Program-made: the position numbers and the translations under genes
NCBI GenBank assembly: GCA_029212615.1
Contig: JARGPJ010000004.1
Span: 124,001-188,000 of the forward strand
Length of the DNA: 64,000 bases
Source of the DNA: Verrucomicrobiales bacterium
GTDB taxonomy: Bacteria; Verrucomicrobiota; Verrucomicrobiia; Verrucomicrobiales; DEV007
Direction of reading: 5' to 3'
The notes under the pieces: generated by a model
Databases searched by the model: none
Told to the model about the DNA's origin: nothing
The model's input: the letters and a program-made list of their open reading frames with translations, nothing else
Shown here: piece after piece, positions 1 through 9,307 of the stretch
Layout: each line of letters starts with the position of its first letter
How positions within the stretch are numbered: position 1 is the first letter of the stretch

Positions 1-3000
1 TGCTTCGACGAGTGGCCGCGATGGATAAGTGATCCGGTAGATGCGTCCATAGTCGCTTGTTCTGAGCGGATCGCGTGCGCTGTGCTGCATGTGACCGATC
101 AAGGTGTTGTGCCAATCGATAAAGTAGAGGCTGCCGTCAGGTCCCAGTTCGAGGTCGGCGGGGCGGAAATTTCCGTCTGTTGAAACGATGAGATCCTGAC
201 GGTGCTTGCCCTTGATCTCCACGCCATCTTCGACGGTGTCGTACTGCTTGATACCGAGGAAGCCGATCGTGTTGCAGTAGAGGTAGTCCCCTTGCACTTC
301 GTCCGGGAAGTGGCTTGAGATGAGGAATTCCGACCCGGAGCTGGGACGGGTATGGTGCTCATAGTTGAATTTTGATACTTTCGGAATTTCGAAGGCGTGT
401 GGCACTTTCATCGAGTAGCCGAGCATCCAGTATTGGTTTCCTCCTGAGGCGTCATTGAGAAAACTCTGGCCGTAATCATCGTGAGCGACGCCCCAGGGAT
501 TGGAAACGTCCGACTGAAAGACGCGTTCGACTTTCCAGGACTTCGGATCGAAGCGCCAGGCACCGCCGTCGGTCATGCGTTGAGGGCCCCAGGGAGTTTC
601 GACCTGCGAGTGGAGGAAACGTCCCTCGCACATGAAGATACCGCCGCCATGATCGACATCGAAGGCGGAGATGGCGTGGTGGGTGTCGTGGGGATCGAAA
701 CCGTCGAGGAGGTATTCCTTCGTGTCCGCCTTCCCGTCCCCGTCGGTGTCTTTGTGCAGAGTGAGGTAGGGCTCCTCCGAGATGTAGACCCCTTCGGGTG
801 CGAGATCAAAACCGATCGGGATGTGGAGTTTGTCAGCGAAAACGGTCTCTTTGTCAGCCCGGCCATCTCCATCGGTGTCTTCGTAAATGAGAAGCATGTC
901 ATTCGGCATCGGGCCGCCCGGCTTATAGTGCGGGTAGCTCTTTACCGTCGAAACCCAGAGACGTCCCTCATTGTCGAACCGCATCTGCGCGGGATTGCCG
1001 AGGTTTGGAAACTCCTGCTCTGTCGCAAAGACGGAAACTTCATAGCCTTCGGGGAGGGTGAATTTTTGAAGGGCTTCCTTTTCCATGAGAAAATCCGGGG
1101 AGCCGTTCTTCTCGCTGACCTGGTAGTTTGTCTCGACCTGGCTGAGCGGGCGGGTATTGGAATCATCGACTTCAAGTGAATCGGAATCTCCCCTCGCAAT
1201 GGCCCAGATATTCCGGTCCCGCAGCACCGTCATCTGACGAATTTTCTCAATCTCTTCGGGATAGTTGAAGTTGCCGTAGGGAGTCCAGCGCCCTCCATAG
1301 GCATGCACTCCGTTGAGCATGCGGTAGTCATTTCGCCAGAACCATGACTTGTCGTAGATCGCCTGGCGAAGGAGTCCTCCATCGGCATCGACTTCTGCTT
1401 CTTTTCCGAAAAGCTCTTTCACGAGGATGGGGGCGATCTCCTTGTACCCTTCACCGGAGAGGTGGACGCCGTTGATGGTCATGCCGGAATCACCAGCCTC
1501 CTTAAAGCGTTCACTCGTCGGAGAGTAGAGATCGATCGCGGGAATCCCTTTTTCCTTTGCCACGGCTGTCACTGCTTCGGCATAGAGTGAGAGCAGCTCG
1601 TTGCGTTCTTCGGCATCAGGGAGGTGGAATTGGGGAAGTTGCTCCATCGCGACCGGAGTCACGAGGATAAGTCGGGGTGGCGTTTCTTTTCCGCTGTAGG
1701 AGCGGGAAAGGGTGTGGTCAACGAAAGCACCGAGTTCGGCTTTGAAATTCCCAACGCCGTAGCGGCCATCAAATGATTCGTTGAATCCGAAGAAGGCAAC
1801 GATGGTATCCGCTTCGATGATGGTGAGCCATTCATCCGGAGTGGGGTAGTGGCCTTTGCCAAAGTGCTCGTTGATTTCGGGTCGGAATTTTTCGGCACCC
1901 GGAAACGCCCAGGGGTTGGGTTGACCGGCTTCCGGGCGAAACGCGGGGGTGTGGCCCGGGAATCCCATGTTTCGGAAAGTGATCTCTTTGTCAGGAAACT
2001 GTTCGTGAAGGAGTGTCTCAAAGTAGCCGAAATGTTCCATTCGCTCAGCCAGGCTGTTTCCTATGAAGACGATCGTTTCCCCTTCTTCGGGAGTGATCGG
2101 CAGGTTCAGGGGTTCCTCCGGAGCAGAGATGGGGTCCGGCTGATTGAAGACGGGGCGTTCCCCGTTTTCACGCTGTATCTCGACAGTGGTGACCGTGGAT
2201 TTGATCTCCGGACCGGGGAGCCCGGCAGCGGCATTGGTGGAAGGAGCGGGCCCCGCTTTTTCAATGCCTTCTTCGATTAATTTTTCAAGTGACGGGCCGG
2301 TTTCGGGTGAGTTGCCGTATCCGTAGTCGGACGGCTTCAGATTCAGTTCTTTGTAATAGTCTGATGTCCGGTGGTTTGTGTAGGCGCTTGGCTGGAACGG
2401 ATCGATGTAGCTGACATCGGCTTTTTCGGGAACCTCGACATTGGTGAGATAGAAGGCTGCATTGATAAGAAGGCGACGAAGGTTTTCGTCATCAAAGTCA
2501 CCGGAGGCTCCGAAAGTGGTTCCAAAGGCACGCCCTTCGCGTTTTCCTTCCGGGGTTTTGAACTTGCGCACCCAGGCGGCGGGCTGAGGGACGAGGCCGG
2601 GCACTGTCGGAGATGATGGCGCGAGTGAATGAGTCACGACTGCGTCGAGGAGAATGGTCGCATTCTCATCGTTTACGTTCTCTTTGGTGACTTCGTAAAC
2701 ATCGGATTCAGCGAAGATCGTTTCGACGCCGCGAAGCACCTGATGCCGCCAGTTCTTCTCGTGAATGATGGAGCGCGCGCCCTGAACTTTGTGCTTTCCG
2801 TAGTGGCTGACCCAGTTCTCTCCAATGATATCACGACCAAAATTGTTCCAATCGATCCCGCCGGTTTTCTTGTCAGTTTTGAAGGCATGGGTGGAAGTGC
2901 GAATTCCGATGACCGATTTCCCCATGTTAAGGTGGTCGGCGAAGGGCTGAAACTGTTCTTCGGATAGATCACGAAAGCGGGTCCCGATGATGACGAGGTC

Positions 3001-3300
3001 CGCGGTCGAAATCTCACTCATCCCGGGGATGTTTTTTTGATACTGGTTATCGATGAAGCCTCCCTCAGGATTGATCGCGAAGAGCACGGTGGTTTCGTAT
3101 CCAAAGCGTTTGTTGAGGATTTTCGCCAGCATCGGCATGGTCTCTTCTGTCCGGTATTCCTCATCTCCTGAGATAAGAACAATGTGTTTCCCTGAGCCGG
3201 GAAGATCTTCTGAGCCTTCGAATTTGAGGAAGTCTTCCGCTTGAACGGTAAAGACTGAGAAGAGTAATCCGAGGATGAGAATCTGGGTTTTTCTGATCAT
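1..3300 (-). CDS. Secreted ThuA-like / SGNH hydrolase / PVC beta-propeller protein, C-terminus beyond window
   Basis: One uninterrupted frame runs from an ATG at 3300 to the left edge (1100 codons, no stop), so the gene is partial. Residues 1-21 form a signal peptide (MIRKTQ, then hydrophobic, ending VQA). Residues about 32-290 read as a ThuA-like glutamine-amidotransferase fold (HIVLISGDEEYR near the start). Residues about 405-640 are an SGNH/GDSL-type hydrolase with GNSLAERM as block I (GNS in place of GDS), GFNES as block III and GVHLSGEGY as block V. From about residue 735 a PVC-type membrane-bound dehydrogenase beta-propeller begins (FTLPEGYEVSVFA). Family knowledge suggests HEAT-like repeats and a CxxCH cytochrome follow outside the window. 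It probably acts in the periplasm on a glycan or sugar ester; the substrate is unknown. It is divergent from the phospholipase-D-like gene. Confidence 0.85.
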   Translation of the reverse strand, partial: MIRKTQILILGLLFSVFTVQAEDFLKFEGSEDLPGSGKHIVLISGDEEYRTEETMPMLAKILNKRFGYETTVLFAINPEGGFIDNQYQKNIPGMSEISTADLVIIGTRFRDLSEEQFQPFADHLNMGKSVIGIRTSTHAFKTDKKTGGIDWNNFGRDIIGENWVSHYGKHKVQGARSIIHEKNWRHQVLRGVETIFAESDVYEVTKENVNDENATILLDAVVTHSLAPSSPTVPGLVPQPAAWVRKFKTPEGKREGRAFGTTFGASGDFDDENLRRLLINAAFYLTNVEVPEKADVSYIDPFQPSAYTNHRTSDYYKELNLKPSDYGYGNSPETGPSLEKLIEEGIEKAGPAPSTNAAAGLPGPEIKSTVTTVEIQRENGERPVFNQPDPISAPEEPLNLPITPEEGETIVFIGNSLAERMEHFGYFETLLHEQFPDKEITFRNMGFPGHTPAFRPEAGQPNPWAFPGAEKFRPEINEHFGKGHYPTPDEWLTIIEADTIVAFFGFNESFDGRYGVGNFKAELGAFVDHTLSRSYSGKETPPRLILVTPVAMEQLPQFHLPDAEERNELLSLYAEAVTAVAKEKGIPAIDLYSPTSERFKEAGDSGMTINGVHLSGEGYKEIAPILVKELFGKEAEVDADGGLLRQAIYDKSWFWRNDYRMLNGVHAYGGRWTPYGNFNYPEEIEKIRQMTVLRDRNIWAIARGDSDSLEVDDSNTRPLSQVETNYQVSEKNGSPDFLMEKEALQKFTLPEGYEVSVFATEQEFPNLGNPAQMRFDNEGRLWVSTVKSYPHYKPGGPMPNDMLLIYEDTDGDGRADKETVFADKLHIPIGFDLAPEGVYISEEPYLTLHKDTDGDGKADTKEYLLDGFDPHDTHHAISAFDVDHGGGIFMCEGRFLHSQVETPWGPQRMTDGGAWRFDPKSWKVERVFQSDVSNPWGVAHDDYGQSFLNDASGGNQYWMLGYSMKVPHAFEIPKVSKFNYEHHTRPSSGSEFLISSHFPDEVQGDYLYCNTIGFLGIKQYDTVEDGVEIKGKHRQDLIVSTDGNFRPADLELGPDGSLYFIDWHNTLIGHMQHSARDPLRTSDYGRIYRITYPSRPLVEA

Positions 3301-3468
3301 ATCAAAAGTAAAATGGGGCACATGATTTTGACCGCCTGGAGACAAATGGCGATTCTTTTCTGTGGCGTGTTTTTGTGTGTTAGAAATGAAAAGAGAAGAC
3401 ATTGAACGAATCGTTTTGCGCGGTTGCGCCTAATCCGTCGGGCCTGCATAATAAATCTCAGCAGTCCA

Positions 3469-5013
3469 ATGAATCGCTTTCTCATTCTTTACCTGATCTT
3501 TCCGATCGTTATTTCGGGCTGCTCGACGATCGACCGGAATCCGGTGCGGACGGAGTCCACCGCCATGTCGGCAGGAACCGGGGGAGTTCTCGCCCGTGTT
3601 GCCCGCTCCGCGAAAAGCACGATCCCCTCACACCAATCCGGGTTTCACCTGATTCCGGAAGCGGACGAAGCGATGAAGTGGAGGCTCGCGCTTGCTGATC
3701 ACGCGACGAAGTCGATCGATATTCAATACTACCTCTGGTACACGGATGAAGCCGGAACGCTCCTTCTCTCGCGGGTGCTTGCTGCCGCAGAGCGCGGGGT
3801 TCGGGTGAGAATTCTGGTCGACGATCTGCTTTTCGCTAATGATGAATCCAAGCTCGCCGCTCTTTGTCATCATCCCGGGGTGGAGATTCGAATCTTTAAC
3901 CCGCAGTTTGTCAGAGGAACGGGCCTCCCTGCGAAGCTGGAAGTGCTGGCCCGTTTCGGTCAGCTCAACCGGCGCATGCACAACAAGGCATTCATCGTCG
4001 ACAATCAACTGGCCTTAATGGGCGGACGGAACATTGGAAATGAATACTTCGGACTCGGGAAGAAATACAATTTTGTGGATCTCGACGTCCTCACGGTTGG
4101 TCCGGTCGTTCCGGAAGCATCTATCTCGTTCGATCGTTTCTGGAACAGTAAGCTGTCTCATCCCGGGGAAGCCTTTTCGACCGAAACCGGGCCGGAGGCG
4201 ACGGATTCAGTCATCGCTGACATTCATCGTTGGGTGCGTGAGACGGATGGTATTCTCGCGTCGTCGCCTTTTCCGAGACAGCGCCGCGATTGGTCTTCCC
4301 GCTGGGACGGATTGAAGCATCGATGGCATGCAGGCTCGGCAGCTCTCATCGACGACGCGCCAACCCGTGCCGGGGATAAGATCGAGGGGCGCTTTGTCGA
4401 AAAGGCCCTCGCGCAGATCAGTGAGCCGGCAGAGGAAGAGGTGCTTTTCACGAGCCCCTATCTGATACCGGGGCGGCAGGTGCATCGGGCGATACGCAGT
4501 TATCATGAGCGCGGGGTTGAAGTGAAACTGCTCACCGCAAGCATGGGGGCGAATAATCACCTCTTTGTGCACAGCCATTACCGGCCTCATCGGGGAAGAC
4601 TCGTCGATGACGGAGTGGATTTACGTGAATTCCGTGAAGATGCGATCCCGGAAGTCCACGCGGTAGCTGACACTCCCCCGGTCGCCGGTGATCGTCTTGC
4701 GCTGCATGTCAAAGCCGGGGTCGGGGATCGGAAACGCTGCTTCATTGGTTCGCTCAATCTCGATCCCAGGGCCATTGATCTGAACACTGAGAATGGACTC
4801 ATTATCGATTCGCCGGGACTTGCGGGCGAGCTCGCCAATTTCATCGACACTCTGATGATGGATGAAAGTGCCTGGAGCGTGACGAAATCAGAGAACGGAC
4901 AGCTCAACTGGAAGTCCCGCGGCGAGACCCTGACAAGACAACCTGCGCCGGATCAGAAGAGCCGCGTCATGGATTTTTTCTGGGGGATCCTGCCGATTCG
5001 GCATTTACTGTGA
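3469..5013 (+). CDS. Phospholipase D-like lipoprotein (cardiolipin synthase-type, two HKD motifs)
   Basis: The product is 514 residues. I chose the ATG at 3469 because it begins a lipoprotein signal (MNRFLILYLIFPIVISGC, Cys18 as lipidation site); an in-frame TTG at 3424 would put a charged stretch ahead of it. Two complete HKD motifs are visible: H171-N-K with D176-178 region (HNKAFIVD) and H413-V-K (HVKAGVGD), each followed by the G-[GS]-x-N element (GGRNIGNEY and GSLNLDPRA). Two HKD halves of this length match the YmdC/ClsC-like branch of the phospholipase D superfamily, which transfers or hydrolyses phosphatidyl groups. Being a predicted lipoprotein it would sit on the outer face of a membrane. 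It stands alone, convergent with the LysM protein gene. Confidence 0.85.
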   Translation: MNRFLILYLIFPIVISGCSTIDRNPVRTESTAMSAGTGGVLARVARSAKSTIPSHQSGFHLIPEADEAMKWRLALADHATKSIDIQYYLWYTDEAGTLLLSRVLAAAERGVRVRILVDDLLFANDESKLAALCHHPGVEIRIFNPQFVRGTGLPAKLEVLARFGQLNRRMHNKAFIVDNQLALMGGRNIGNEYFGLGKKYNFVDLDVLTVGPVVPEASISFDRFWNSKLSHPGEAFSTETGPEATDSVIADIHRWVRETDGILASSPFPRQRRDWSSRWDGLKHRWHAGSAALIDDAPTRAGDKIEGRFVEKALAQISEPAEEEVLFTSPYLIPGRQVHRAIRSYHERGVEVKLLTASMGANNHLFVHSHYRPHRGRLVDDGVDLREFREDAIPEVHAVADTPPVAGDRLALHVKAGVGDRKRCFIGSLNLDPRAIDLNTENGLIIDSPGLAGELANFIDTLMMDESAWSVTKSENGQLNWKSRGETLTRQPAPDQKSRVMDFFWGILPIRHLL

Positions 5014-5068
5014 AGTCGGGGCGACCTTCACGTTTTTGTGGTGGGCAAGGGAAAGGTCCCGCACAGTA

Positions 5069-6580
5069 TCACTCCAGCGGCAGAATAATGATCCGGGTTC
5101 CTTCCACTTTATACCTGCACTGAGCGAGACTCGTGATGTAGCGCAATGCTTCTGTCACTGGAACATTACTTAGCCGCAAGGTGATCGGCGTTGTCGCAAG
5201 GCTTTCGGTACCTTCCAGGATGATTTTTGGAACCGGCTTGGGGAAAAGCCCGGCATCCATCTCCTCGAGCAGAGCGCGATGAATGAACCCCAGTCCATCG
5301 ATCAACGGAGTATCTTCGAAGGCGATTAATGGAATGATTGTCGAGGCGAGAACGCTTTCCAGTTCGGGCGCACCATCATCGTCGCGATCGGGGACCAGAA
5401 TGATCTGACCATCCTCCACGTCGTCAGTGTCGAGACGGTTGAGCGCCTTTAGTTTAGCCACAGGAGTGTTTGTGTCGGTCGCAATGCTGTAGAGCGTGTC
5501 ATCCTTTGTCACGAGATAGCTCATTCCCTGTGGTAGCGAATCGGTCCCGTTTTCCTGGAGGCCCTCCGTGAGTTCTTCGATGCTCTTCGGCATTTCCTCG
5601 GGAGTGATTTTCTCAGTTTTCGCTTTTTCTGATTCACGTTGACCGCCCTCCGGATTGATTGGCATTCCTGCGGGATCCATGAGCCGTGCTGTCAGAAACA
5701 CGGTGCGGGTCCCTTTCCCTTTTACCGCAGCGGAAAGCGCCACGGTTTGCCCGTCCCAGATACTCACCTTGTAAGGAGTTGTCAGGGCATCCCCCGGTTG
5801 GAAAAGGGCTTTCCCGTGCTCGGGAAGAAACACGGATAGGTCGATGGTGAATTCGTCTGCACCGAGATGAGCAATCACTCCGTATCGCTGCCTGCCAACC
5901 TGGATTAATCCGGGTTGGCCTGATCGCACCATGACGGATGGAAGCGATTCGATGATCGATGGAAACTTCTTCTTGAGGGCGCGAATCATGACCTGAAACT
6001 GAGGGCCGGTGAAGACCCCGGCGACCTTTCGAAAGATGGGTGGCGTTTCTTTGGGAATTGTGGGAGGCCGGCTCAGCTCCTCGAGGAATGATTGATAGGA
6101 ATCCAATGAGCGGCGCCCTCCTTGAGTGCTCACATCAGAAGCCCCGGATGAAATCAAGAGCCAGTCGAAGCCGGAATTCTCTACCGATTCCGTACCCTTT
6201 TCATCAATGAAGATTTCCCGGAAGGTCAGGTAGATTTGCTTTTCGCCTCCTCTTCGAATGCTTTCAATGTATGACTCCACCAGTTGCATTTGATCTTGAG
6301 AATTTCTAACGATCAATTGCGAGGTGGCGGGATTGTAGATCGCGCTGGCTCCCTCGCCAAAAGTGATCCCGGCTTCTTCGAGGATTTGTTTAGCGGTCTT
6401 GCGGGGAACTTCCGGCTGAAACTCCGCAAAGGGATCTCGAGGTTGCCACCCTTGTTGAGGAGGGCCGTTGAGGAAACCGGGCGGCACGACATAGGTGTTA
6501 GTATATAATTCCTGATGATTTTGCCCTGAAAGCCACATCAGAGAGAAACACCACACCAAACAAGCCGCTACGGTTTTCAT
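5069..6580 (-). CDS. Secreted LysM and secretin-N/STN-like domain protein
   Basis: The product is 503 residues from the ATG at 6580, chosen because MKTVAACLVWCFSLMWLSGQ is a signal peptide; an upstream ATG at 6616 adds 12 polar residues. Residues about 58-110 resemble the STN/secretin N-terminal fold (KQILEEAG..., then NPATSQLIVRNS and a helix). Residues about 353-397 are a LysM repeat (YLVTKDDTLYSIA ... LKALNRL ... GQIILVP). Residues about 420-503 again look STN-like (ITLRLSNVPVTEALRYI). No secretin beta-barrel follows. Family knowledge: Verrucomicrobiota carry secretin-related periplasmic proteins tied to type IV pilus or type II systems, and LysM binds peptidoglycan. I infer a periplasmic scaffold; no secretion genes lie next to it. 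Confidence 0.6.
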   Translation of the reverse strand: MKTVAACLVWCFSLMWLSGQNHQELYTNTYVVPPGFLNGPPQQGWQPRDPFAEFQPEVPRKTAKQILEEAGITFGEGASAIYNPATSQLIVRNSQDQMQLVESYIESIRRGGEKQIYLTFREIFIDEKGTESVENSGFDWLLISSGASDVSTQGGRRSLDSYQSFLEELSRPPTIPKETPPIFRKVAGVFTGPQFQVMIRALKKKFPSIIESLPSVMVRSGQPGLIQVGRQRYGVIAHLGADEFTIDLSVFLPEHGKALFQPGDALTTPYKVSIWDGQTVALSAAVKGKGTRTVFLTARLMDPAGMPINPEGGQRESEKAKTEKITPEEMPKSIEELTEGLQENGTDSLPQGMSYLVTKDDTLYSIATDTNTPVAKLKALNRLDTDDVEDGQIILVPDRDDDGAPELESVLASTIIPLIAFEDTPLIDGLGFIHRALLEEMDAGLFPKPVPKIILEGTESLATTPITLRLSNVPVTEALRYITSLAQCRYKVEGTRIIILPLE

Positions 6581-6655
6581 GGAATGATCATGCCGAACGG
6601 GAGGACAGTTCGTCAATCTTTAAGCAAAGCCCTCAATCTGCGTTTATAGAAACCC

Positions 6656-7405
6656 ATGCACCCGAAACCGCAGTTTGAAGAACTCGACTACCGCCCGACG
6701 CCGCTGGGCGAATTGATCCTGCGCCGCCGCACGATTCTTTCCCTGAACAATCAGGAGATTCACGAAATCATCCTGGGGGACGAGTATCTCATGTCGAGCC
6801 TCTTCACCGCGGTGGAGATCGCGCTGTCGAACCTCGGTCTCGCGAAAGCGCGTCAGCAGTTTCCTGATGTTCCCGCGATGGATGTCGTTGTCGGAGGACT
6901 TGGACTGGGTTTCACCGCGAAGGCAGCGCTGGAGAATGAGGGCGTCGGGTCACTCCTTGTGGTTGATTGTTTGAAACCGGTCATTGAATGGCACGAGGCG
7001 GGTCTTGTTCCGCTCGGCCCGGAACTGACCGCCGATGATCGCTGTCGCTTTGTGCATGGGGACTTTTTTGCCCTTTCGCTCGGGAAGGAAGAGGGTCGCG
7101 GTTTTCATCCCGAGGAAGCGGGGAAGCAGTTCCATGCGGTTCTCCTCGATATTGACCACTCGCCCGACAAATTGCTGCACGAACAGCATGGAGCTTTTTA
7201 CTCGGCGGAGGGGCTGGCAAAATTTGCCGGTCAAATCCTTCCGGGCGGTGTTTTCGGAATGTGGTCCGATGATCCACCGGAGGAGACTTTCATGAGCGCC
7301 CTCAGGCAAGTGTTCTCTGAAGTCGAATCCCACATCGTCGAATTCTACAATCCGCTGCAGGATAAAACGTCGGCGAGTACGGTATATGTCGCGGTGAAGG
7401 CATAG
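6656..7405 (+). CDS. Spermidine synthase-like (polyamine aminopropyltransferase family) protein
   Basis: A 249-residue cytoplasmic protein with no signal peptide. The frame MSSLFTAVEIALSNLGL, followed by DVVVGGLGLGFTAKAAL (glycine-rich motif I of a Rossmann SAM-type fold, about residues 79-94), LLVVDCLKPVIEWH and VLLDIDHSPDKL, matches the spermidine synthase-like branch of class I methyltransferase folds. True aminopropyltransferases usually have GGGDG and a DxxD pair; here the glycine motif is GGLGLG and the acidic pattern differs, so the substrate may not be putrescine. Its stop lies five bases from the stop of the convergent small lipoprotein gene. Confidence 0.65.
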   Translation: MHPKPQFEELDYRPTPLGELILRRRTILSLNNQEIHEIILGDEYLMSSLFTAVEIALSNLGLAKARQQFPDVPAMDVVVGGLGLGFTAKAALENEGVGSLLVVDCLKPVIEWHEAGLVPLGPELTADDRCRFVHGDFFALSLGKEEGRGFHPEEAGKQFHAVLLDIDHSPDKLLHEQHGAFYSAEGLAKFAGQILPGGVFGMWSDDPPEETFMSALRQVFSEVESHIVEFYNPLQDKTSASTVYVAVKA

Positions 7406-7410
7406 AATGC

Positions 7411-7767
7411 CTACTTGAGCGGCGGGGAAAACGACTTCGTCTCGAGAAGGTCTTCAAAGATCGGACGTTTGGTTTCATCCGCTTCGAAGGCGCCGCGATC
7501 ATTGCCGGCCCAGAGCGAACTGATCTCCTCAAAAACTTCGGGAAACTGTGACGCGAATTCCTCCCTTTTGAGATGTCGGGCCACGAGATTTCCCTCCTTG
7601 TCTTCAAGGCTGTAGACCGGGCTTTCCGGCGTGCTGTGTAGTGTCACCTTGAAGTTGCCGGTATCGAGCACTCCAACCGGCGGCGGGACAAAGGTGTCTT
7701 CCGGTGGTGATTCACTGCATCCGGTAAGAAGGGCCAGGGCGGCGATAAGGCTGGTGAAGGGTTTCAT
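7411..7767 (-). CDS. Small lipoprotein of unknown function
   Basis: A 118-residue protein starting MKPFTSLIAALALLTGC, a short lipoprotein signal with a lipobox LLTGC and Cys17 as the modified residue. The rest is hydrophilic and mixed-charge with no domain I recognise. It contains YSLEDKEGNLVARHLKREEF, which resembles a beta-hairpin found in small lipoproteins, but this is only an impression. It lies 44 bases upstream (in transcription order) of nothing obvious: the next minus-strand gene, DUF1501, ends at 7812 and would be transcribed into it, so it could be the tail of that transcript. Confidence 0.6.
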   Translation of the reverse strand: MKPFTSLIAALALLTGCSESPPEDTFVPPPVGVLDTGNFKVTLHSTPESPVYSLEDKEGNLVARHLKREEFASQFPEVFEEISSLWAGNDRGAFEADETKRPIFEDLLETKSFSPPLK

Positions 7768-7811
7768 CGGGAAATGATACCACAGATTTCCCGTCCCATT
7801 CCAGACGCTTT

Positions 7812-9284
7812 CTACGCCAGGATATCTTTCACGACATGACCATGCACATCGGTGAGTCGGAAACGGCGCCCCTGGAAGCGGTAGGTCAGTTTTTCGTGAT
7901 CCAATCCTAACAAGTGCATCACTGTCGCATGAAAGTCATGCACGTGAACTTTCCCATCAACGATGTTGTAGGCATAGTCGTCGGTTTTTCCGTAAACTTT
8001 GCCGGGAGCAACCCCCCCGCCTGCCATCCAGATGGAGAAGGCGGCACCGTGATGATCGCGGCCGTGTTTCAGTTCATTGTTGATGTCGCCCTGTCCGAAT
8101 GGAGTGCGACCGAATTCACCACCCCAGATCACGAGAGTGTCTTCGAGTAATCCGCGTTGTTCGAGATCTTTGACGAGAGCGGCACTGGGCTGATCGGTGT
8201 CCTTACACTGAATTGCCAGCTGCGTGGGGATGTTCTGGTGTTGATCCCACCCCGCGTGCATGAGTTGGACAAATTGCGTCCCGCGTTCAGCGAGTCGCCG
8301 GGCGAGAAGGCAGTTTCGGGCGAATGAGCCGGGTCGGTGGACGTCAGGGCCATACATGTCGAGGATATGTTGCGGTTCATCTGAGAGATCAGTGAGATCC
8401 GGGACACTGGTCTGCATCCGGTAGGCCATTTCATATTGCGAAATACGAGTCTGGATCTCCGGATCGGCAACGTCTTTGAAGTGTTCCTGATTAAGCGCCG
8501 CGACGTCGTCAATAAGGCCCTTTTTCATGTCGCGGCTTAAGCCTTTCGGATCGGAGAGAAAAAGCACCGGATCGCCCTGTCCCCGAAATTTGACTCCCTG
8601 ATATTTACTCGGAATAAATCCACTTCCCCAGTAGTAGTCATAAAAAAGCTGACCGCATGAGTTTTCCCGATCGCGTGATAACATGACAACGAACGAGGGC
8701 AAATCTTCGCTCGCGGAGCCGAGACCATAACTCATCCAGGCTCCCATACTGGGACGGCCCGGGAGCTGATGTCCTGTCGTGAAAAACGTCACCCCGGGTG
8801 CGTGGTTTACCGCTTCCGTATTCATCGAATTGATGAGGCACACTTTATCGGCGATTTCTCTGGTGTAGGGCACGAGATCGGACATCCAGGTTCCCGATTT
8901 TCTGTTTTGCCGGAAGTTCTGAAGGGGACGGAGGACGGGGTGTTTGTCGTAGTTCCCTGTCATCGTGCTGAGTCGCACGCCTGCTCTCACCGACGCCGGA
9001 ATGTCTTCACCGTGTCGCTTATACATGCCGGGTTTGTAGTCGAAGAGATCGAGGTGGGACGGTCCACCGGTCTGCATCAGGTAGATGACTCTTTTCGCTT
9101 TTGCGGTGTGATTAGGAAACGTGCTCGATCCGGCTCCGGTGAGAGTGTCTGCGGAGATGCCGTCTTTGCTGATGAGTGAAGCAAGGGCGGCGGCGCCGAT
9201 ACCTGTTGCCGATTTTCCGAAAAACTGACGCCGAGTTTGGTTGAGTCGGTTCGCTGATTCCTGAAGGTGTCGATCAAAGCTCAT
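7812..9284 (-). CDS. DUF1501 protein, Tat-exported, partner of the PSCyt/DUF1553 protein
   Basis: A 490-residue DUF1501 family member (alkaline-phosphatase/sulfatase-like fold). It starts with a twin-arginine signal (TRRQFFGKSATG about residues 17-28, then alanine-rich). Family hallmarks are MQTGGPSHLDLFDYKPG, PSMGAWMSYGLGS, GTQFVQLMHAGWDQH, LEDTLVIWGGEFGRTPFGQG and KHGRDHHGAAFSIWMAGGGV, and the C-terminus with TVMHLLGLDHEKLTYRFQGR. The gene follows the anti-sigma/PSCyt fusion by 23 bases on the same strand, so the two are probably one transcript with the ECF sigma gene. In PVC bacteria DUF1501 and DUF1549/1553 genes are habitually paired; their reaction is not established, though polysaccharide metabolism is commonly supposed. 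Confidence 0.88.
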   Translation of the reverse strand: MSFDRHLQESANRLNQTRRQFFGKSATGIGAAALASLISKDGISADTLTGAGSSTFPNHTAKAKRVIYLMQTGGPSHLDLFDYKPGMYKRHGEDIPASVRAGVRLSTMTGNYDKHPVLRPLQNFRQNRKSGTWMSDLVPYTREIADKVCLINSMNTEAVNHAPGVTFFTTGHQLPGRPSMGAWMSYGLGSASEDLPSFVVMLSRDRENSCGQLFYDYYWGSGFIPSKYQGVKFRGQGDPVLFLSDPKGLSRDMKKGLIDDVAALNQEHFKDVADPEIQTRISQYEMAYRMQTSVPDLTDLSDEPQHILDMYGPDVHRPGSFARNCLLARRLAERGTQFVQLMHAGWDQHQNIPTQLAIQCKDTDQPSAALVKDLEQRGLLEDTLVIWGGEFGRTPFGQGDINNELKHGRDHHGAAFSIWMAGGGVAPGKVYGKTDDYAYNIVDGKVHVHDFHATVMHLLGLDHEKLTYRFQGRRFRLTDVHGHVVKDILA

Positions 9285-9307
9285 GAGTCGATAAGGTTGG
9301 TGTGTTG

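Noticed and set aside
481..1179. Plus-strand protein of 232 residues
   Set aside because: It is a shadow of the large minus-strand ThuA/SGNH/propeller gene, which is open over the whole interval with clear domain motifs. The plus frame has no recognisable domain.
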